DNA of 22,783 nucleotides from CAZWVI01 sp964637165 (GTDB taxonomy: Bacteria; Planctomycetota; UBA1135): contig CAZWVI010000028.1 of assembly GCA_964637165.1 (NCBI GenBank), forward strand, positions 1 to 22,783, given 5' to 3'. The number at the start of each line of letters is the position of its first letter. Position 1 is the stretch's first letter. This document shows, one piece after another, positions 15,318-22,783 of the stretch. Both the position numbers and the translations under genes were made by a program. Under the pieces are notes generated by a model that saw only the letters and a program-made list of their open reading frames with translations, was not told the DNA's origin and made no database searches.

Positions 15318-16420
15318 ACTATAAAGTTAACGGACGGGTAATCGGCCCGTTCAATCCAAGCGCCGGCAAGCATTCGCTCTCCGCGGTAAATCGCCACCCC
15401 TTGACCTGGATTAATGCTTTCGGCTGTCAGGTGAAAGTGCAACTCAGCATTCCCATCGCCTAAGTATTTCAAACTTGCCGGCACAGCTCCCGGGGTCGAA
15501 CGGAATTGAACCCCGATCTCGTCCCAAACATCACCAACATTTATTTTGCAGCCGAAACAGTGAAGGCCGCTAATAGTTGCAGTCGGGGAACCGATTTCAC
15601 TGCGCGTACCGAGCACGACGGTGGCGCTCTCAGGAATAATGTCAATGACATATAACGGTTCCGTCCAGGGAACTCCTAGGCCTTTGCGTTGGCCACGGGT
15701 AAAACCCATATATCCTTGATGTTGGCCAATAACTTTACCGCTGGTGTCGACCATTGCACCCGCCGCGCCAAGCCCGCCATCTTTCTTTAGTTGGTCGCGA
15801 TAATTTCCACTTGGAACAAAACAGATTTCTTGGCTATCAGCTTTGTCTGAAACACGCATTCCCAAGGAACTGGCGATGCGACGTGTTTCGCTTTTATCAA
15901 ATTCACCGATTGGCAAAAGGGTACGTTGCAAAATTCGCTCAGGAACCGGAAACAAAACGTAACTTTGATCTTTAAATTGGTCGACGCCGCGCTTTAGTTC
16001 TAGTTGGCCATCATGCGTACGAAGACGTGCGTAATGACCCGTCGCTAGAAAATCAGCATCAATAGCATCGGCGAATTTTTCCAAGGCCCCAAATTTAACG
16101 TCGCGATTGCAAGCAGCGCAGGGGTTGGGTGTACGACCGGCTTGGTACTCGGCTTTAAAGTAATTTTGAATGGCCAAAAACTCCTCTTCCATATCTAAAG
16201 AATGGAATGGAATGTCCAATTGGTCGGCAATTAATGCGGCATCGCGAGCGTCTTCGGCCGAACAACAGCCTTGCCGCGGACGACAACTTGCCTCGGGTGC
16301 TTCGACCCCATTGCGCAAAAAGGCCCCCACAACATCCCAGCCCTGCTGCTGCAATAAGTGCGCTGCAACGCTTGAATCGACACCGCCCGAAAGGGCTACG
16401 AGAACTCTTTTAGAGGACAT
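15314..16420 (-). CDS. mnmA: tRNA-specific 2-thiouridylase MnmA
   Basis: MnmA activates U34 of tRNA Lys/Glu/Gln with ATP and replaces the C2 oxygen with sulfur. From the chosen start the protein has 368 residues, with the PP-loop SGGVDSS (11-17) and the GCCSAEDARDA element common in the family. The catalytic cysteines are C101 (NPCAACN) and C200 (SQEICFVPSG), matching C102 and C199 of the E. coli enzyme. GHYAR, DQSYVLF, GFTRGQRKGLG and the C-terminal PGQGVAIY barrel end are also present. The frame is open to 16477, but MSSKRVLVALSGG at 16420 is the family N terminus. No Shine-Dalgarno is visible. It begins an apparent operon with the vWA and HEAT genes, an unexpected pairing with no obvious link to tRNA. 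Confidence 0.96.
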   Translation of the reverse strand: MSSKRVLVALSGGVDSSVAAHLLQQQGWDVVGAFLRNGVEAPEASCRPRQGCCSAEDARDAALIADQLDIPFHSLDMEEEFLAIQNYFKAEYQAGRTPNPCAACNRDVKFGALEKFADAIDADFLATGHYARLRTHDGQLELKRGVDQFKDQSYVLFPVPERILQRTLLPIGEFDKSETRRIASSLGMRVSDKADSQEICFVPSGNYRDQLKKDGGLGAAGAMVDTSGKVIGQHQGYMGFTRGQRKGLGVPWTEPLYVIDIIPESATVVLGTRSEIGSPTATISGLHCFGCKINVGDVWDEIGVQFRSTPGAVPASLKYLGDGNAELHFHLTAESINPGQGVAIYRGERMLAGAWIERADYPSVNFIV

Positions 16421-16422
16421 TA

Positions 16423-16449
16423 TTGGCAATAGTTTAGCGACGCTAGAAT
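16423..16449 (+). promoter_or_regulatory. Possible sigma-70-type promoter for yajC
   Basis: TTGGCA (16423-16428) and TAGAAT (16444-16449) each match consensus at five of six positions. The spacer is 15 bp, slightly short. It would give a leader of about 35 nt before the yajC ATG at 16492. It lies in the only gap (16421-16491) between the divergent mnmA and yajC genes. Confidence 0.33.
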
Positions 16450-16491
16450 AAGACCGCATTGCCTCAATAGGTTCCACTGCATTAAAACAAG

Positions 16492-16935
16492 ATGAATAGT
16501 CCTCTAAATCTAATCCAAGAAGAAGTTAGCCTTCCTTCTGCGTCACTTGCGCCAGGCGTAGGTTCAGCTCCCGGCACTTTGGCGGCCACTGGTACTCCAC
16601 AAGACGGTGCAACTGGCGTCCCCGCCCCGGGCGGTCTAGGTCAAATGATGTTGCCTCTCGCCATTCTGTTTGGCTTCATGTGGCTTTTCGTTATTCGCCC
16701 TGAGCGTAAACGTCAAAAGAAGCGCACCGAAATGCTTGACGCAATCGGCAAGGGCGACAAAGTTGTAACCCTCGGCGGCCTACACGGCGAAGTCATGAAA
16801 ATGGACGAGCAAACCATTACGCTTAAGGTTGCCGATGGCGTGAAAATGAAATTTGACCGTAGTGCGGTCAATCGTCAAGCGTCTACTAATGCTAGTGACG
16901 CACCGGCAGAGTCAATTGCCATTGGCGGCGGCTGA
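16492..16935 (+). CDS. yajC: Sec translocon accessory subunit YajC
   Basis: YajC associates with SecDF and the SecYEG translocon in the inner membrane. The 147-residue protein has a Gly/Ala/Pro-rich N-terminal stretch of about 50 residues, then one membrane helix (about 52-68, MMLPLAILFGFMWLFVI). The invariant motif RPERKRQKKR follows, then the small beta domain KGDKVVTLGGLHGEV..MDEQTITLKVADGVKMKFDRSAVN. Bacterial YajC is usually 85-120 residues, so the extended N terminus is a modest oddity. The tail is rich in Ala, Ser and Gly. secD and secF, often next to yajC, are absent here; a YraN-family gene follows after 44 bp. No Shine-Dalgarno is seen before the ATG. Confidence 0.94.
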   Translation: MNSPLNLIQEEVSLPSASLAPGVGSAPGTLAATGTPQDGATGVPAPGGLGQMMLPLAILFGFMWLFVIRPERKRQKKRTEMLDAIGKGDKVVTLGGLHGEVMKMDEQTITLKVADGVKMKFDRSAVNRQASTNASDAPAESIAIGGG

Positions 16936-16979
16936 GCCGTCAAATAACTGGATTGGCGGTCCCCGGGCGCAGTTAGCGC

Positions 16980-17342
16980 ATGAACCGCCCTCAAAAAGCA
17001 AAGTTGGCCGAGATTTACGTAGCTGAGCAATTAGCTCATCTCGGCTGGCAAATTATCAAACAAGATTGGCGAACTCCATTTGCCCAAATAGACATATTGG
17101 CTCTCGACCCAACTGATTCCTTAGTGGTGGTTGAAGTAAAGGCTCGCCACCCACTAAGCTGGGCCCAAGGAGGCGATGCAATCGGGGGTAAACAAATTCA
17201 ACGCTTAACTCGAGCGCTTAGTTGGTTGCTTCAAGACCAACACTGGCATGGGCGGCTGGGGCGGGTCGATTTGGCGCTAGTTAGCTTGCCAACAGTTCGC
17301 GGCCAGCCTATTGAAATTATTTCGGATATTCAGCTGACCTAA
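16980..17342 (+). CDS. YraN/UPF0102 family nuclease-like protein
   Basis: The 120-residue protein matches the UPF0102 (YraN) family, which has a restriction-endonuclease-like fold and no firmly known function. The helix AEIYVAEQLAHLGWQII opens the domain. The D-ExK core is present: D38 in QIDIL and E52-V-K54 in VVVEVKAR, followed by GGDAIGGKQIQRL and a strand-rich end (GRVDLALVSL). The usual GEID before the catalytic aspartate reads AQID here (A35, Q36), so the glycine and first acidic residue are changed. The length is typical. It follows yajC at 44 bp, and its 3' end overlaps the convergent gene by 26 bp. The family call is good; the effect of the AQID change on activity is unknown. Confidence 0.85.
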   Translation: MNRPQKAKLAEIYVAEQLAHLGWQIIKQDWRTPFAQIDILALDPTDSLVVVEVKARHPLSWAQGGDAIGGKQIQRLTRALSWLLQDQHWHGRLGRVDLALVSLPTVRGQPIEIISDIQLT

Positions 17343-19134
17343 TCTTAGCCAAAATATTTAGCACCGAGTCACGATTAGGTAGTTCGATTCCAGCCGATGT
17401 GCAAAATTCTTCGGCCAATTGAGTAATTTGCTGGTCGCTTAAAAGATCCCAATTCGCCAGTCGCGGCCATTTTTTCGACTGCGCATTTTTGCTAAATTCC
17501 TTCAACAAATAGTCGTAAGCCTGTTGGTAGGTGCTTGGCCCGGATTCATAGGCGAGAATTGTCTTAGCCAAAGCCCAGCGTGGATTGGGGCTGATTGCAA
17601 TTGCTCTAGCTTGGGCTTGAACCTCCAAATAGGACATTACATCGCCGACCTTGAAGAATGATTTAAGTCCGTCGGCGAGCAAATCGGCTAAGTCGGCGTC
17701 TCCCACAACCAACGGCAAAATGTCTGGCAAGTGGCAACTTTCATGAATAATTAATTGTTGCCATTGCGCATGAATTAAAAATTCAGTTGGGTCTAGTTCG
17801 CTTTTGTTGAGGCACTGTTGTTTTAATCGATAAGCAAGATTGTCGTTTTCAGGTAATTCGCCAGCGACCACAACATGATGCAAAAAGCGATGGTCCTCGG
17901 GGATTACTTGTAACTTTTGCAAATTCACCAGTGACGTTGGAGATTTATCCAACATGTCCTCGCGAATATAAAAGCCGTTGAAGATGGTGGCACCAGAAAA
18001 GTTATTCTCTCGATTTGACCATGCTTTTTTTGCTACCAATAATTGTAGCGGTGTTTCCAGACTGGGCCAGTCAGCCTCGACTCGTTGTACTCCTGACAAT
18101 AATAAAAATTCGACGCCTTGACGAATGTCATAGCCAAGAATTGGAACGAAGCCGGCTTCAAGCCAAACGGCGAAGGGACTATTGCGATGTTCATCAGCGT
18201 TTAAATCGGGACGTACCAAGGAACCTAATGGGCCGATATCTAAGCGCGGAAGCTGCTCCCAGCCACCAGGCAGAGCTAAGCGTTGGCTTTGTTGATTTAG
18301 CATCTGGCATAAACGGTCAAGCGAACGCAAATTTTTATACTGCAATTGCGCGACGCAGCGTTCAGCAACAATTGCGCAACGATTCGCAGTTGAAGCATCT
18401 GGTGCAGTCGATAACAATTTAAGTTCGGCATTCCAAAGCCTTAAGGTCTTTGCTTTGGAGTACTTTGTGGCAAGATAAATTCCCTCACGCAAAGTTCCTG
18501 GGTTCGAATGAACCAAGGCGTCGTCCCACAGCAAATTGATTGCCGCCTGCACTTGCCCCTTATGAGCAAGTACGCGGGCTTTTGCGCGGCGCACCATTGG
18601 GCCTGAATCGGCATCCACATAGGCGTTCGCCAGTAGTTCATCAAGCAGTGCCAGGTTGGGGTTCCCAACCGCAACGCGAGTAATGCTGTAGCCGGCTACT
18701 AACCATGGATGATGTGGCCAACGCTTGAGTCCTTCTTCAAAGCGCCGTAGTTGCACGGTTGGTGAAGAATAGATACGACTCTCTAAATAGTAAAGATCAG
18801 CTGGATTTCCGATTCCTCGTTGCTTCCAATCAGCGAGGTTTTTGAAACATTGATTCCGAAGACCGAACTCAAGCAGCAAGTTCTGCCGATGACGTTCTAG
18901 GGCAACAGAATTAGATGTGGCATAAGAATATTTGTTGGCGGCCTCGAGAGCCGCTGAATCGGATAATAGTAGTGAGTTGCGTAGGGTTTCAATACCATCG
19001 GGAAGAAGCTTGACCTCTTGATTTGATGGCGCTGAAAGGGCACAAGCGGCAAAAAGTAAGGCTACAAGTGGAAGACTATTTTTCAATCTGGAATGCGCGG
19101 CGAAGATCGTGCCCGAGTTGTTTGCGCTCTTCAT
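17317..19134 (-). CDS. Secreted or lipid-anchored helical-repeat protein with a C-terminal HExxH motif
   Basis: I do not recognise this 605-residue protein as a named family. A hydrophobic stretch LPLVALLFAACALSA (21-35) is a signal peptide, and FAAC could be a weak lipobox. Residues about 45-290 are helical, with TPR-like or Sel1-like pairs (VRRAKARVLAHKGQVQAAINLL; HHPWLVAGYSITRVAVGNPNLALL). Residues about 320-600 look like a separate domain with HESCH at 464-468, a classical zinc-metallopeptidase pattern, and a candidate third ligand E504 in SYLEVQAQARAI. Two more histidines sit at 419-420. The ATG at 19134 overlaps ribD by 59 bp. A TTG at 19086 (MKNSLPLVALL) would give a tighter signal peptide and an 11-bp overlap, and is a serious alternative. 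It is last in the miaB-ribD run. Confidence 0.82.
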   Translation of the reverse strand: MKSANNSGTIFAAHSRLKNSLPLVALLFAACALSAPSNQEVKLLPDGIETLRNSLLLSDSAALEAANKYSYATSNSVALERHRQNLLLEFGLRNQCFKNLADWKQRGIGNPADLYYLESRIYSSPTVQLRRFEEGLKRWPHHPWLVAGYSITRVAVGNPNLALLDELLANAYVDADSGPMVRRAKARVLAHKGQVQAAINLLWDDALVHSNPGTLREGIYLATKYSKAKTLRLWNAELKLLSTAPDASTANRCAIVAERCVAQLQYKNLRSLDRLCQMLNQQSQRLALPGGWEQLPRLDIGPLGSLVRPDLNADEHRNSPFAVWLEAGFVPILGYDIRQGVEFLLLSGVQRVEADWPSLETPLQLLVAKKAWSNRENNFSGATIFNGFYIREDMLDKSPTSLVNLQKLQVIPEDHRFLHHVVVAGELPENDNLAYRLKQQCLNKSELDPTEFLIHAQWQQLIIHESCHLPDILPLVVGDADLADLLADGLKSFFKVGDVMSYLEVQAQARAIAISPNPRWALAKTILAYESGPSTYQQAYDYLLKEFSKNAQSKKWPRLANWDLLSDQQITQLAEEFCTSAGIELPNRDSVLNILAKIRSAEYPK

Positions 19135-20218
19135 AGTTTAGCTTTATGGATTCTGCTGGAGCAGGTGAGAATTCAGTTTCACAAGCACTGCGTGAACCAC
19201 CTAAAAGTAGTGGAGCTTCATAACGGACAATTGCATCGGCCAGACCTTGGCTAAGCATTGCACCCTGAAGTCTGGAGCCACCTTCGACCAACAGTCGCCG
19301 CACCGAGAAATCCCGAAACAAATGTTGGCACAACAACTCCAAGTCAACTAACTTGCCGTTTTCAGCTGGCAAAACTAAGTGCGAATCTTTTAAATCTAGA
19401 CGTTTTAAAAGAACATCGTTTTTCAATTCTTCAGACGGTAGCACCCATAAGCAATTACCTGCAACTTCAAAGGCGGCGTGGCGGTCCCTTAGTGGTTTTG
19501 ACAAAATGAAAACTCGCAATGGCTGTTTGATAGAATCAAGTGTATTAATTCGTGCATTTAAGCGCGGATCATCCTCTAGAAAAGTGTTGGCGCCACATAG
19601 AACTGCATCGCAACTGGCGCGTAATTGATGAACCTCGGTGCGTGATTGTTCGCCACTAATCCACTTGCTATCGCCAGTATTATTGGCAGTTTTGCCATCG
19701 ACACTGGCCGCCCATTTGTGCAAAATCCAAGGACGGTCAGATATCTTCTGATACTCAAAAAAAGCTTGGTTTAGCTCTTCAAAGGCGGCAGTTGCGTCAA
19801 TCTCGGTAAGTGTCACTCCGGCCTCACGCCAATGACGTGCTCCAAGTCGGCAATGGCGTGGGTCGGGGTCGGCTGCGCCAATAGTTAGCTTTTCAACTCC
19901 CGCGGCAATTATTAAATCGGTGCATGGACGGCGTTTTTTAACACCTCCAGCAGAACAGCATGGTTCCAGACTGACGATCATTTCATCGACGATGCCCGAA
20001 GTTAATTCACCTGTTTTTGGGCACATGGCTCCAGCGTCAATCAAGGCGGCTTCTTCGGCGTGGGCTTGGCCCCAACCATGGTGGCAACCAAAACCAATAA
20101 TGTGCCCATCTTTCAACGCTAATGCGCCAACGCGTGGATTGGGTGCGGTAAATAACCAACTTGCTTTAGCTGCCTCGTGCTGAGCTTTTTGCAAAAGATT
20201 AAGTACGCGCTCAGTCAT
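19076..20218 (-). CDS. ribD: Bifunctional riboflavin biosynthesis protein RibD (deaminase/reductase)
   Basis: RibD performs the second and third steps of riboflavin synthesis: deamination of the GTP-derived diaminopyrimidine and NADPH reduction of its ribosyl side chain. The deaminase zinc site is HAEEAA (H53, E55), with cysteines in EPCC (C87, C88) and C99 of RRPCTD. The spacing before the last cysteine carries extra basic residues (GGVKKRRP), and the motif reads PCC in place of the usual PC-S-H. The reductase half starts about residue 150 (WILHKWAASVDGKTA), with GDSKWISGEQSR, CGANTFLEDDPRLN and LLVEGGSRL. The ATG at 20218 overlaps the miaB stop as TGATG; a TTG one codon earlier is also open. 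The length of 380 residues is typical. The rest of the rib pathway is not in the window. Confidence 0.94.
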   Translation of the reverse strand: MTERVLNLLQKAQHEAAKASWLFTAPNPRVGALALKDGHIIGFGCHHGWGQAHAEEAALIDAGAMCPKTGELTSGIVDEMIVSLEPCCSAGGVKKRRPCTDLIIAAGVEKLTIGAADPDPRHCRLGARHWREAGVTLTEIDATAAFEELNQAFFEYQKISDRPWILHKWAASVDGKTANNTGDSKWISGEQSRTEVHQLRASCDAVLCGANTFLEDDPRLNARINTLDSIKQPLRVFILSKPLRDRHAAFEVAGNCLWVLPSEELKNDVLLKRLDLKDSHLVLPAENGKLVDLELLCQHLFRDFSVRRLLVEGGSRLQGAMLSQGLADAIVRYEAPLLLGGSRSACETEFSPAPAESIKLNYEERKQLGHDLRRAFQIEK

Positions 20219-21687
20219 CAAACGTCAAAGCTTGGGGTCGGAAGTGCGATGTCGATTAACTCAGTCGGACTCGCTTGCGAACTTTTCATGTTGGCCAAAC
20301 GGCTTTTAATCTGCTTCAATGAAATACTGCTCTCAGCGATTAGCTGACGCCCATTCCAGTCGACTAAATTCACCGGAACTTCTAGTCCGGGGCGGAGCTG
20401 GCCATCTAATTCAGGAAGTAATGCAAAATGACCATTGGAAATACGTCCCTGCCAAAATCCGGGGTGCCGCTCACTGGGCTCCTCAAGTAATAAGTTTGAT
20501 TTGCACCCCTTCATTAAAGGAGTTCGACCACGAGCAATCTGTTGCTGTAAAGCAAGCAAGCGTTGGTTGCGTTCGCCCTTAACTTGCTTAGGCACATCGT
20601 CAACACCTTCGGCTGAGTTTGTCCCAGGCCGCGGTGAATATTGAAAAACAAATGACTGCAAGAATTGAAATTCTTTCATTGCCGCAACCGATGCTTCGAA
20701 TTCACTATCGGTTTCACCGGGGAAGCCAACAATCCAATCAGAAATTAATTCCAAGTCCGGCATCGCATTGCGCAACATATCAACTCGCTTACGATAGGAA
20801 GCCAAGTTGTATCCGCGTTTCATGCGCTTTAAAACGGCATCAGAACCACTTTGCAAAGGGATCGGCAACAATCGATGAAATTGGGGCGACCGGGCCATGG
20901 CATCGGCTAAATCTTGATTGCAGTAAGCCGGATGCAAAGTAATTAAACGCACGCGCTTGATATCTTCAATTCCAGCCATTTCGTCAAGCAGGTGAGCCAG
21001 CTGAGGTCGGTTTCCAGAGCGACCTAGATCCATTCCATAAGCATCAATGGTTTGCCCAAGCAAACTAATGTCAACGACTCCGCGGTCGGCCAAGCGCTTG
21101 CATTCATCAATGATCTGATCAACTGGACGACTTTCTACAGGGCCGCGAACCTTGGGGACAATGCAGTAAGTGCAAGCCAAATCACAGCCGCGCATCACCG
21201 CAACTTGGGTCGAGTGGCCGCCCGGATGACCAAGTAGTTCGCGCACTGGTTGGTCGACACGTTGCTCGGATTCGCCGATTCTAATCACCCGTTTAATTCC
21301 GGAATCAACTTCGGCCACCAATTGCGGCAACTCGGGGAAGTGTCGTGATCCGCAAACAATGCTTACGTGCGGCTCGCGTTCAAACAAGTCCTCAGCTTCG
21401 CGATCTGCCATGCAACCAATAACCGCGAGCACTAATTCAGGACGCGCTTTTTTAACCCGCCGCAACTCACCCAACAAGGAGTGAACTTTTTCTTCGGCAT
21501 GCTCACGCACCGAGCATGTGTGAAACAAAACCACATCGGCTGTTAGCCAATCTTGGCTTTCAACATAGCCACTCTTTAAGAAGGCCGACCGAATCAACTC
21601 GCCATCATAAAAGTTCATCTGACAGCCAAACACCCGCAGGTTGAAGCTGCGGGTGTTTGTTTCAGATGAACCCATCGGCGCAGTCAT
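20218..21687 (-). CDS. miaB: tRNA-2-methylthio-N6-dimethylallyladenosine synthase MiaB
   Basis: MiaB is a radical-SAM enzyme that adds a methylthio group to i6A37 of tRNA. The N-terminal cluster ligands are C22 (FGCQMN), C58 (TCSVRE) and C92 (GCMAD). The radical-SAM cluster is C168-x3-C172-x2-C175 (CDLACTYCIVP). Further marks are GPVESRP, DISLLGQTIDAYG, PLQSGSDAVLKRMKRGY and DWIVGFPGETDSEF. A TRAM-type domain follows, with a further charged C-terminal tail of about 40 residues (489 residues in total). TCSVREHAEEKV and QMN..D favour MiaB over RimO or MtaB. The ATG at 21687 joins the stop of the prepilin gene as TAATG, and its own stop overlaps ribD, so translational coupling is likely. Confidence 0.95.
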   Translation of the reverse strand: MTAPMGSSETNTRSFNLRVFGCQMNFYDGELIRSAFLKSGYVESQDWLTADVVLFHTCSVREHAEEKVHSLLGELRRVKKARPELVLAVIGCMADREAEDLFEREPHVSIVCGSRHFPELPQLVAEVDSGIKRVIRIGESEQRVDQPVRELLGHPGGHSTQVAVMRGCDLACTYCIVPKVRGPVESRPVDQIIDECKRLADRGVVDISLLGQTIDAYGMDLGRSGNRPQLAHLLDEMAGIEDIKRVRLITLHPAYCNQDLADAMARSPQFHRLLPIPLQSGSDAVLKRMKRGYNLASYRKRVDMLRNAMPDLELISDWIVGFPGETDSEFEASVAAMKEFQFLQSFVFQYSPRPGTNSAEGVDDVPKQVKGERNQRLLALQQQIARGRTPLMKGCKSNLLLEEPSERHPGFWQGRISNGHFALLPELDGQLRPGLEVPVNLVDWNGRQLIAESSISLKQIKSRLANMKSSQASPTELIDIALPTPSFDV

Positions 21688-22358
21688 TAATCGTTAGTCA
21701 CCGTGGCTAGAATTTCAGCCACACAACCAGGTCCAGGCAACACTGCTCCATCCATCAACAATTCATCCAACTCAACCCCCAGTTCTTCCGAAAGTTCAGG
21801 GAATAAAAGTTTGTGAGTAGCACCATCGCCAGTTAGGTAAATCATGCTGGTACGGTGCCACAATTCGGAATCGGACAGAATTGCAGTATGACCAGGATCC
21901 TTGGCCAATTGCTTGCGCAAGGAGCGATCGCCATTGTCGTTAAAGCCAGCGTATGAAGTGTATTCAGGGCCAATTGAATCCCAATCGTTCATGTATTCTT
22001 CAATCGACATACCCTCCGGCATGAAAATCAAATCGCTACCTGGCCCAGCCTTTGGATTAAAAAACATTTTGGCGTTTTTTTCGGTATGGTCAACGTACTT
22101 GTCTTTCCATAAACGCATGAAAAAACGTTGCCCATTATCCTTAGGCCAGGACATGTTGTGATCATCACGATAATGCAACATGAACTGGTAAACGTTGGTC
22201 ATGTTTTTTTGGTTAGCAGTAACGTTGGCTTTATCCAACATTTCCGGAACCATCACAATCAAGGAACCCGAAAGGATTCCAATAATCATGATAACAACCA
22301 TCATTTCCAACAAAGTAAAACCTTTGTTGCGTTTCAAGTTCATGTTGATTTTGTTCAT
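21687..22358 (-). CDS. Type II secretion/type IV pilin-like prepilin with N-terminal methylation motif
   Basis: The 223-residue protein has a class III prepilin signal: basic leader MNKINMNLKRNKG, then FTLLEMMVVIMIIGIL. Cleavage is expected after G13, with the conserved glutamate at E18 (position 5 of the mature form). A hydrophobic helix follows, and the soluble domain starts near KANVTANQKN. The globular part contains WPKDNGQRFF, a central Trp/Tyr-rich region and an acidic C-terminal half, with no obvious disulfide pair. It resembles GspG-like pseudopilins in layout but is longer than a typical 140-residue GspG. No secretion or pilus assembly gene is nearby; it sits between ahcY and miaB. 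An alternative ATG at 22343 (MNLKRNKG) is possible and would shorten the leader by five residues. The role is unknown beyond pilin-like assembly. Confidence 0.83.
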   Translation of the reverse strand: MNKINMNLKRNKGFTLLEMMVVIMIIGILSGSLIVMVPEMLDKANVTANQKNMTNVYQFMLHYRDDHNMSWPKDNGQRFFMRLWKDKYVDHTEKNAKMFFNPKAGPGSDLIFMPEGMSIEEYMNDWDSIGPEYTSYAGFNDNGDRSLRKQLAKDPGHTAILSDSELWHRTSMIYLTGDGATHKLLFPELSEELGVELDELLMDGAVLPGPGCVAEILATVTND

Positions 22359-22361
22359 GCT

Positions 22362-22783
22362 TTAGGTGCCTTGAGAGTAGTCGGTGGCGTAGATGACTTG
22401 CTCAGGTGTTAATTCGTCAAGTTCTAGCCCCATTGCCCGTAATTTAATTCCGGCAATTTCCTGGTCAAGCTCAACTGGAAGTTCGTGCACACCATCAGAC
22501 ATGCTTTCAGCATTTTGCGCAAGCATCATCATTGCCTGGAATTGGTTGGCGAAACTCATGTCCATCACCTCTGATGGGTGTCCTTCCGCTGCGGCCAAGT
22601 TAACTAGGCGACCCTCAGCCAAAATGTACAAGCGATTGCCATTTTCTAAGGTGTACTCGATACAGTTATCACGCATTTCACGCTTGGAAACTGTAATTTC
22701 ATTAAGTTCTGCCAAATTGATTTCGCAATCGTAGTGGCCGGTGTTGCAGACAATTGCTCCGTCCTTCATCGATTCGAAGTGGC
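22362..22783 (-). CDS. ahcY: S-adenosylhomocysteine hydrolase, C-terminal part (5' truncated by window edge)
   Basis: AhcY splits S-adenosylhomocysteine into adenosine and homocysteine, relieving product inhibition of methyltransferases such as those in this window. The frame stays open to the window end, and the visible part begins HFESMKDGAIVCNTGHYDCEI, matching the NAD-domain segment of the family. It continues with LAEGRLVNLAAAEGHPSEVM and MSFANQFQAMMMLAQ. About 140 residues are visible. The C terminus is LTPEQVIYATDYSQGT, resembling the short archaeal and Thermotoga type rather than the common bacterial and eukaryotic end in HYRY. The prepilin gene follows after 3 bp. The call is secure; the start is outside the window. 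Confidence 0.95.
   Translation of the reverse strand, partial: HFESMKDGAIVCNTGHYDCEINLAELNEITVSKREMRDNCIEYTLENGNRLYILAEGRLVNLAAAEGHPSEVMDMSFANQFQAMMMLAQNAESMSDGVHELPVELDQEIAGIKLRAMGLELDELTPEQVIYATDYSQGT

Noticed and set aside
16421..16477. Longer MnmA start at 16477
   Set aside because: It adds 19 residues before the conserved PP-loop N terminus and would run through the divergent promoter region.

Overview
The window is 22.8 kb of densely packed bacterial chromosome with 22 protein-coding genes (two cut by the window edges) and no gap longer than about 135 bp. No tRNA, rRNA, CRISPR array, insertion sequence or prophage gene was seen. Base composition is balanced and looks even across the window, with no obvious sign of recent transfer. 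The gene set is that of an aerobic or otherwise respiring bacterium: TCA-cycle enzymes, a system II (ResB/CcsA) cytochrome c maturation pair, a Tat component, a molybdenum-cofactor enzyme and a polyprenyl synthase. The large secreted or membrane-anchored proteins of unknown function, a Cys4-finger/transmembrane/HEAT protein, a vWA protein, a long ResB, an isolated prepilin-like gene and start sites that often lack Shine-Dalgarno sequences would suit the Planctomycetota/PVC group. That assignment is an inference and needs a marker-gene tree.

Layout. Positions 2-490 (+): the C-terminal part of folD. Positions 516-8702 (-), read right to left: sucC, sucD, a MnmD-like tRNA methyltransferase, tatA, mobA, a polyprenyl diphosphate synthase, resB, ccsA. 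Most junctions here overlap by a few bases, so much of this is probably one transcription unit that joins TCA-cycle output to assembly of respiratory components. Positions 8837-9616 (+): an orphan membrane-anchored acidic protein. A perfect 14-bp hairpin (9648-9687) lies between it and the minus-strand unit.

Positions 9708-16420 (-), right to left: mnmA, a vWA-domain membrane protein, a Cys4-finger/coiled-coil/HEAT protein, then mdh, pyk and a short rpmH (ribosomal protein L34) that begins at a GTG just after pyk. Positions 16492-17342 (+): yajC and a YraN-family gene, divergent from mnmA. Positions 17317-22783 (-), right to left: ahcY (C-terminal part), a prepilin-like protein, miaB, ribD and a secreted helical-repeat protein with an HExxH motif.

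Three tRNA-modification genes (mnmA, the mnmD-like gene and miaB) are spread through the window. Most of the window is housekeeping. The parts least explained by known families are the vWA plus HEAT pair, the HExxH protein, the anchored acidic protein at 8837, and the unusual forms of ResB and L34. I did not find convincing evidence of a new defence or mobile system.
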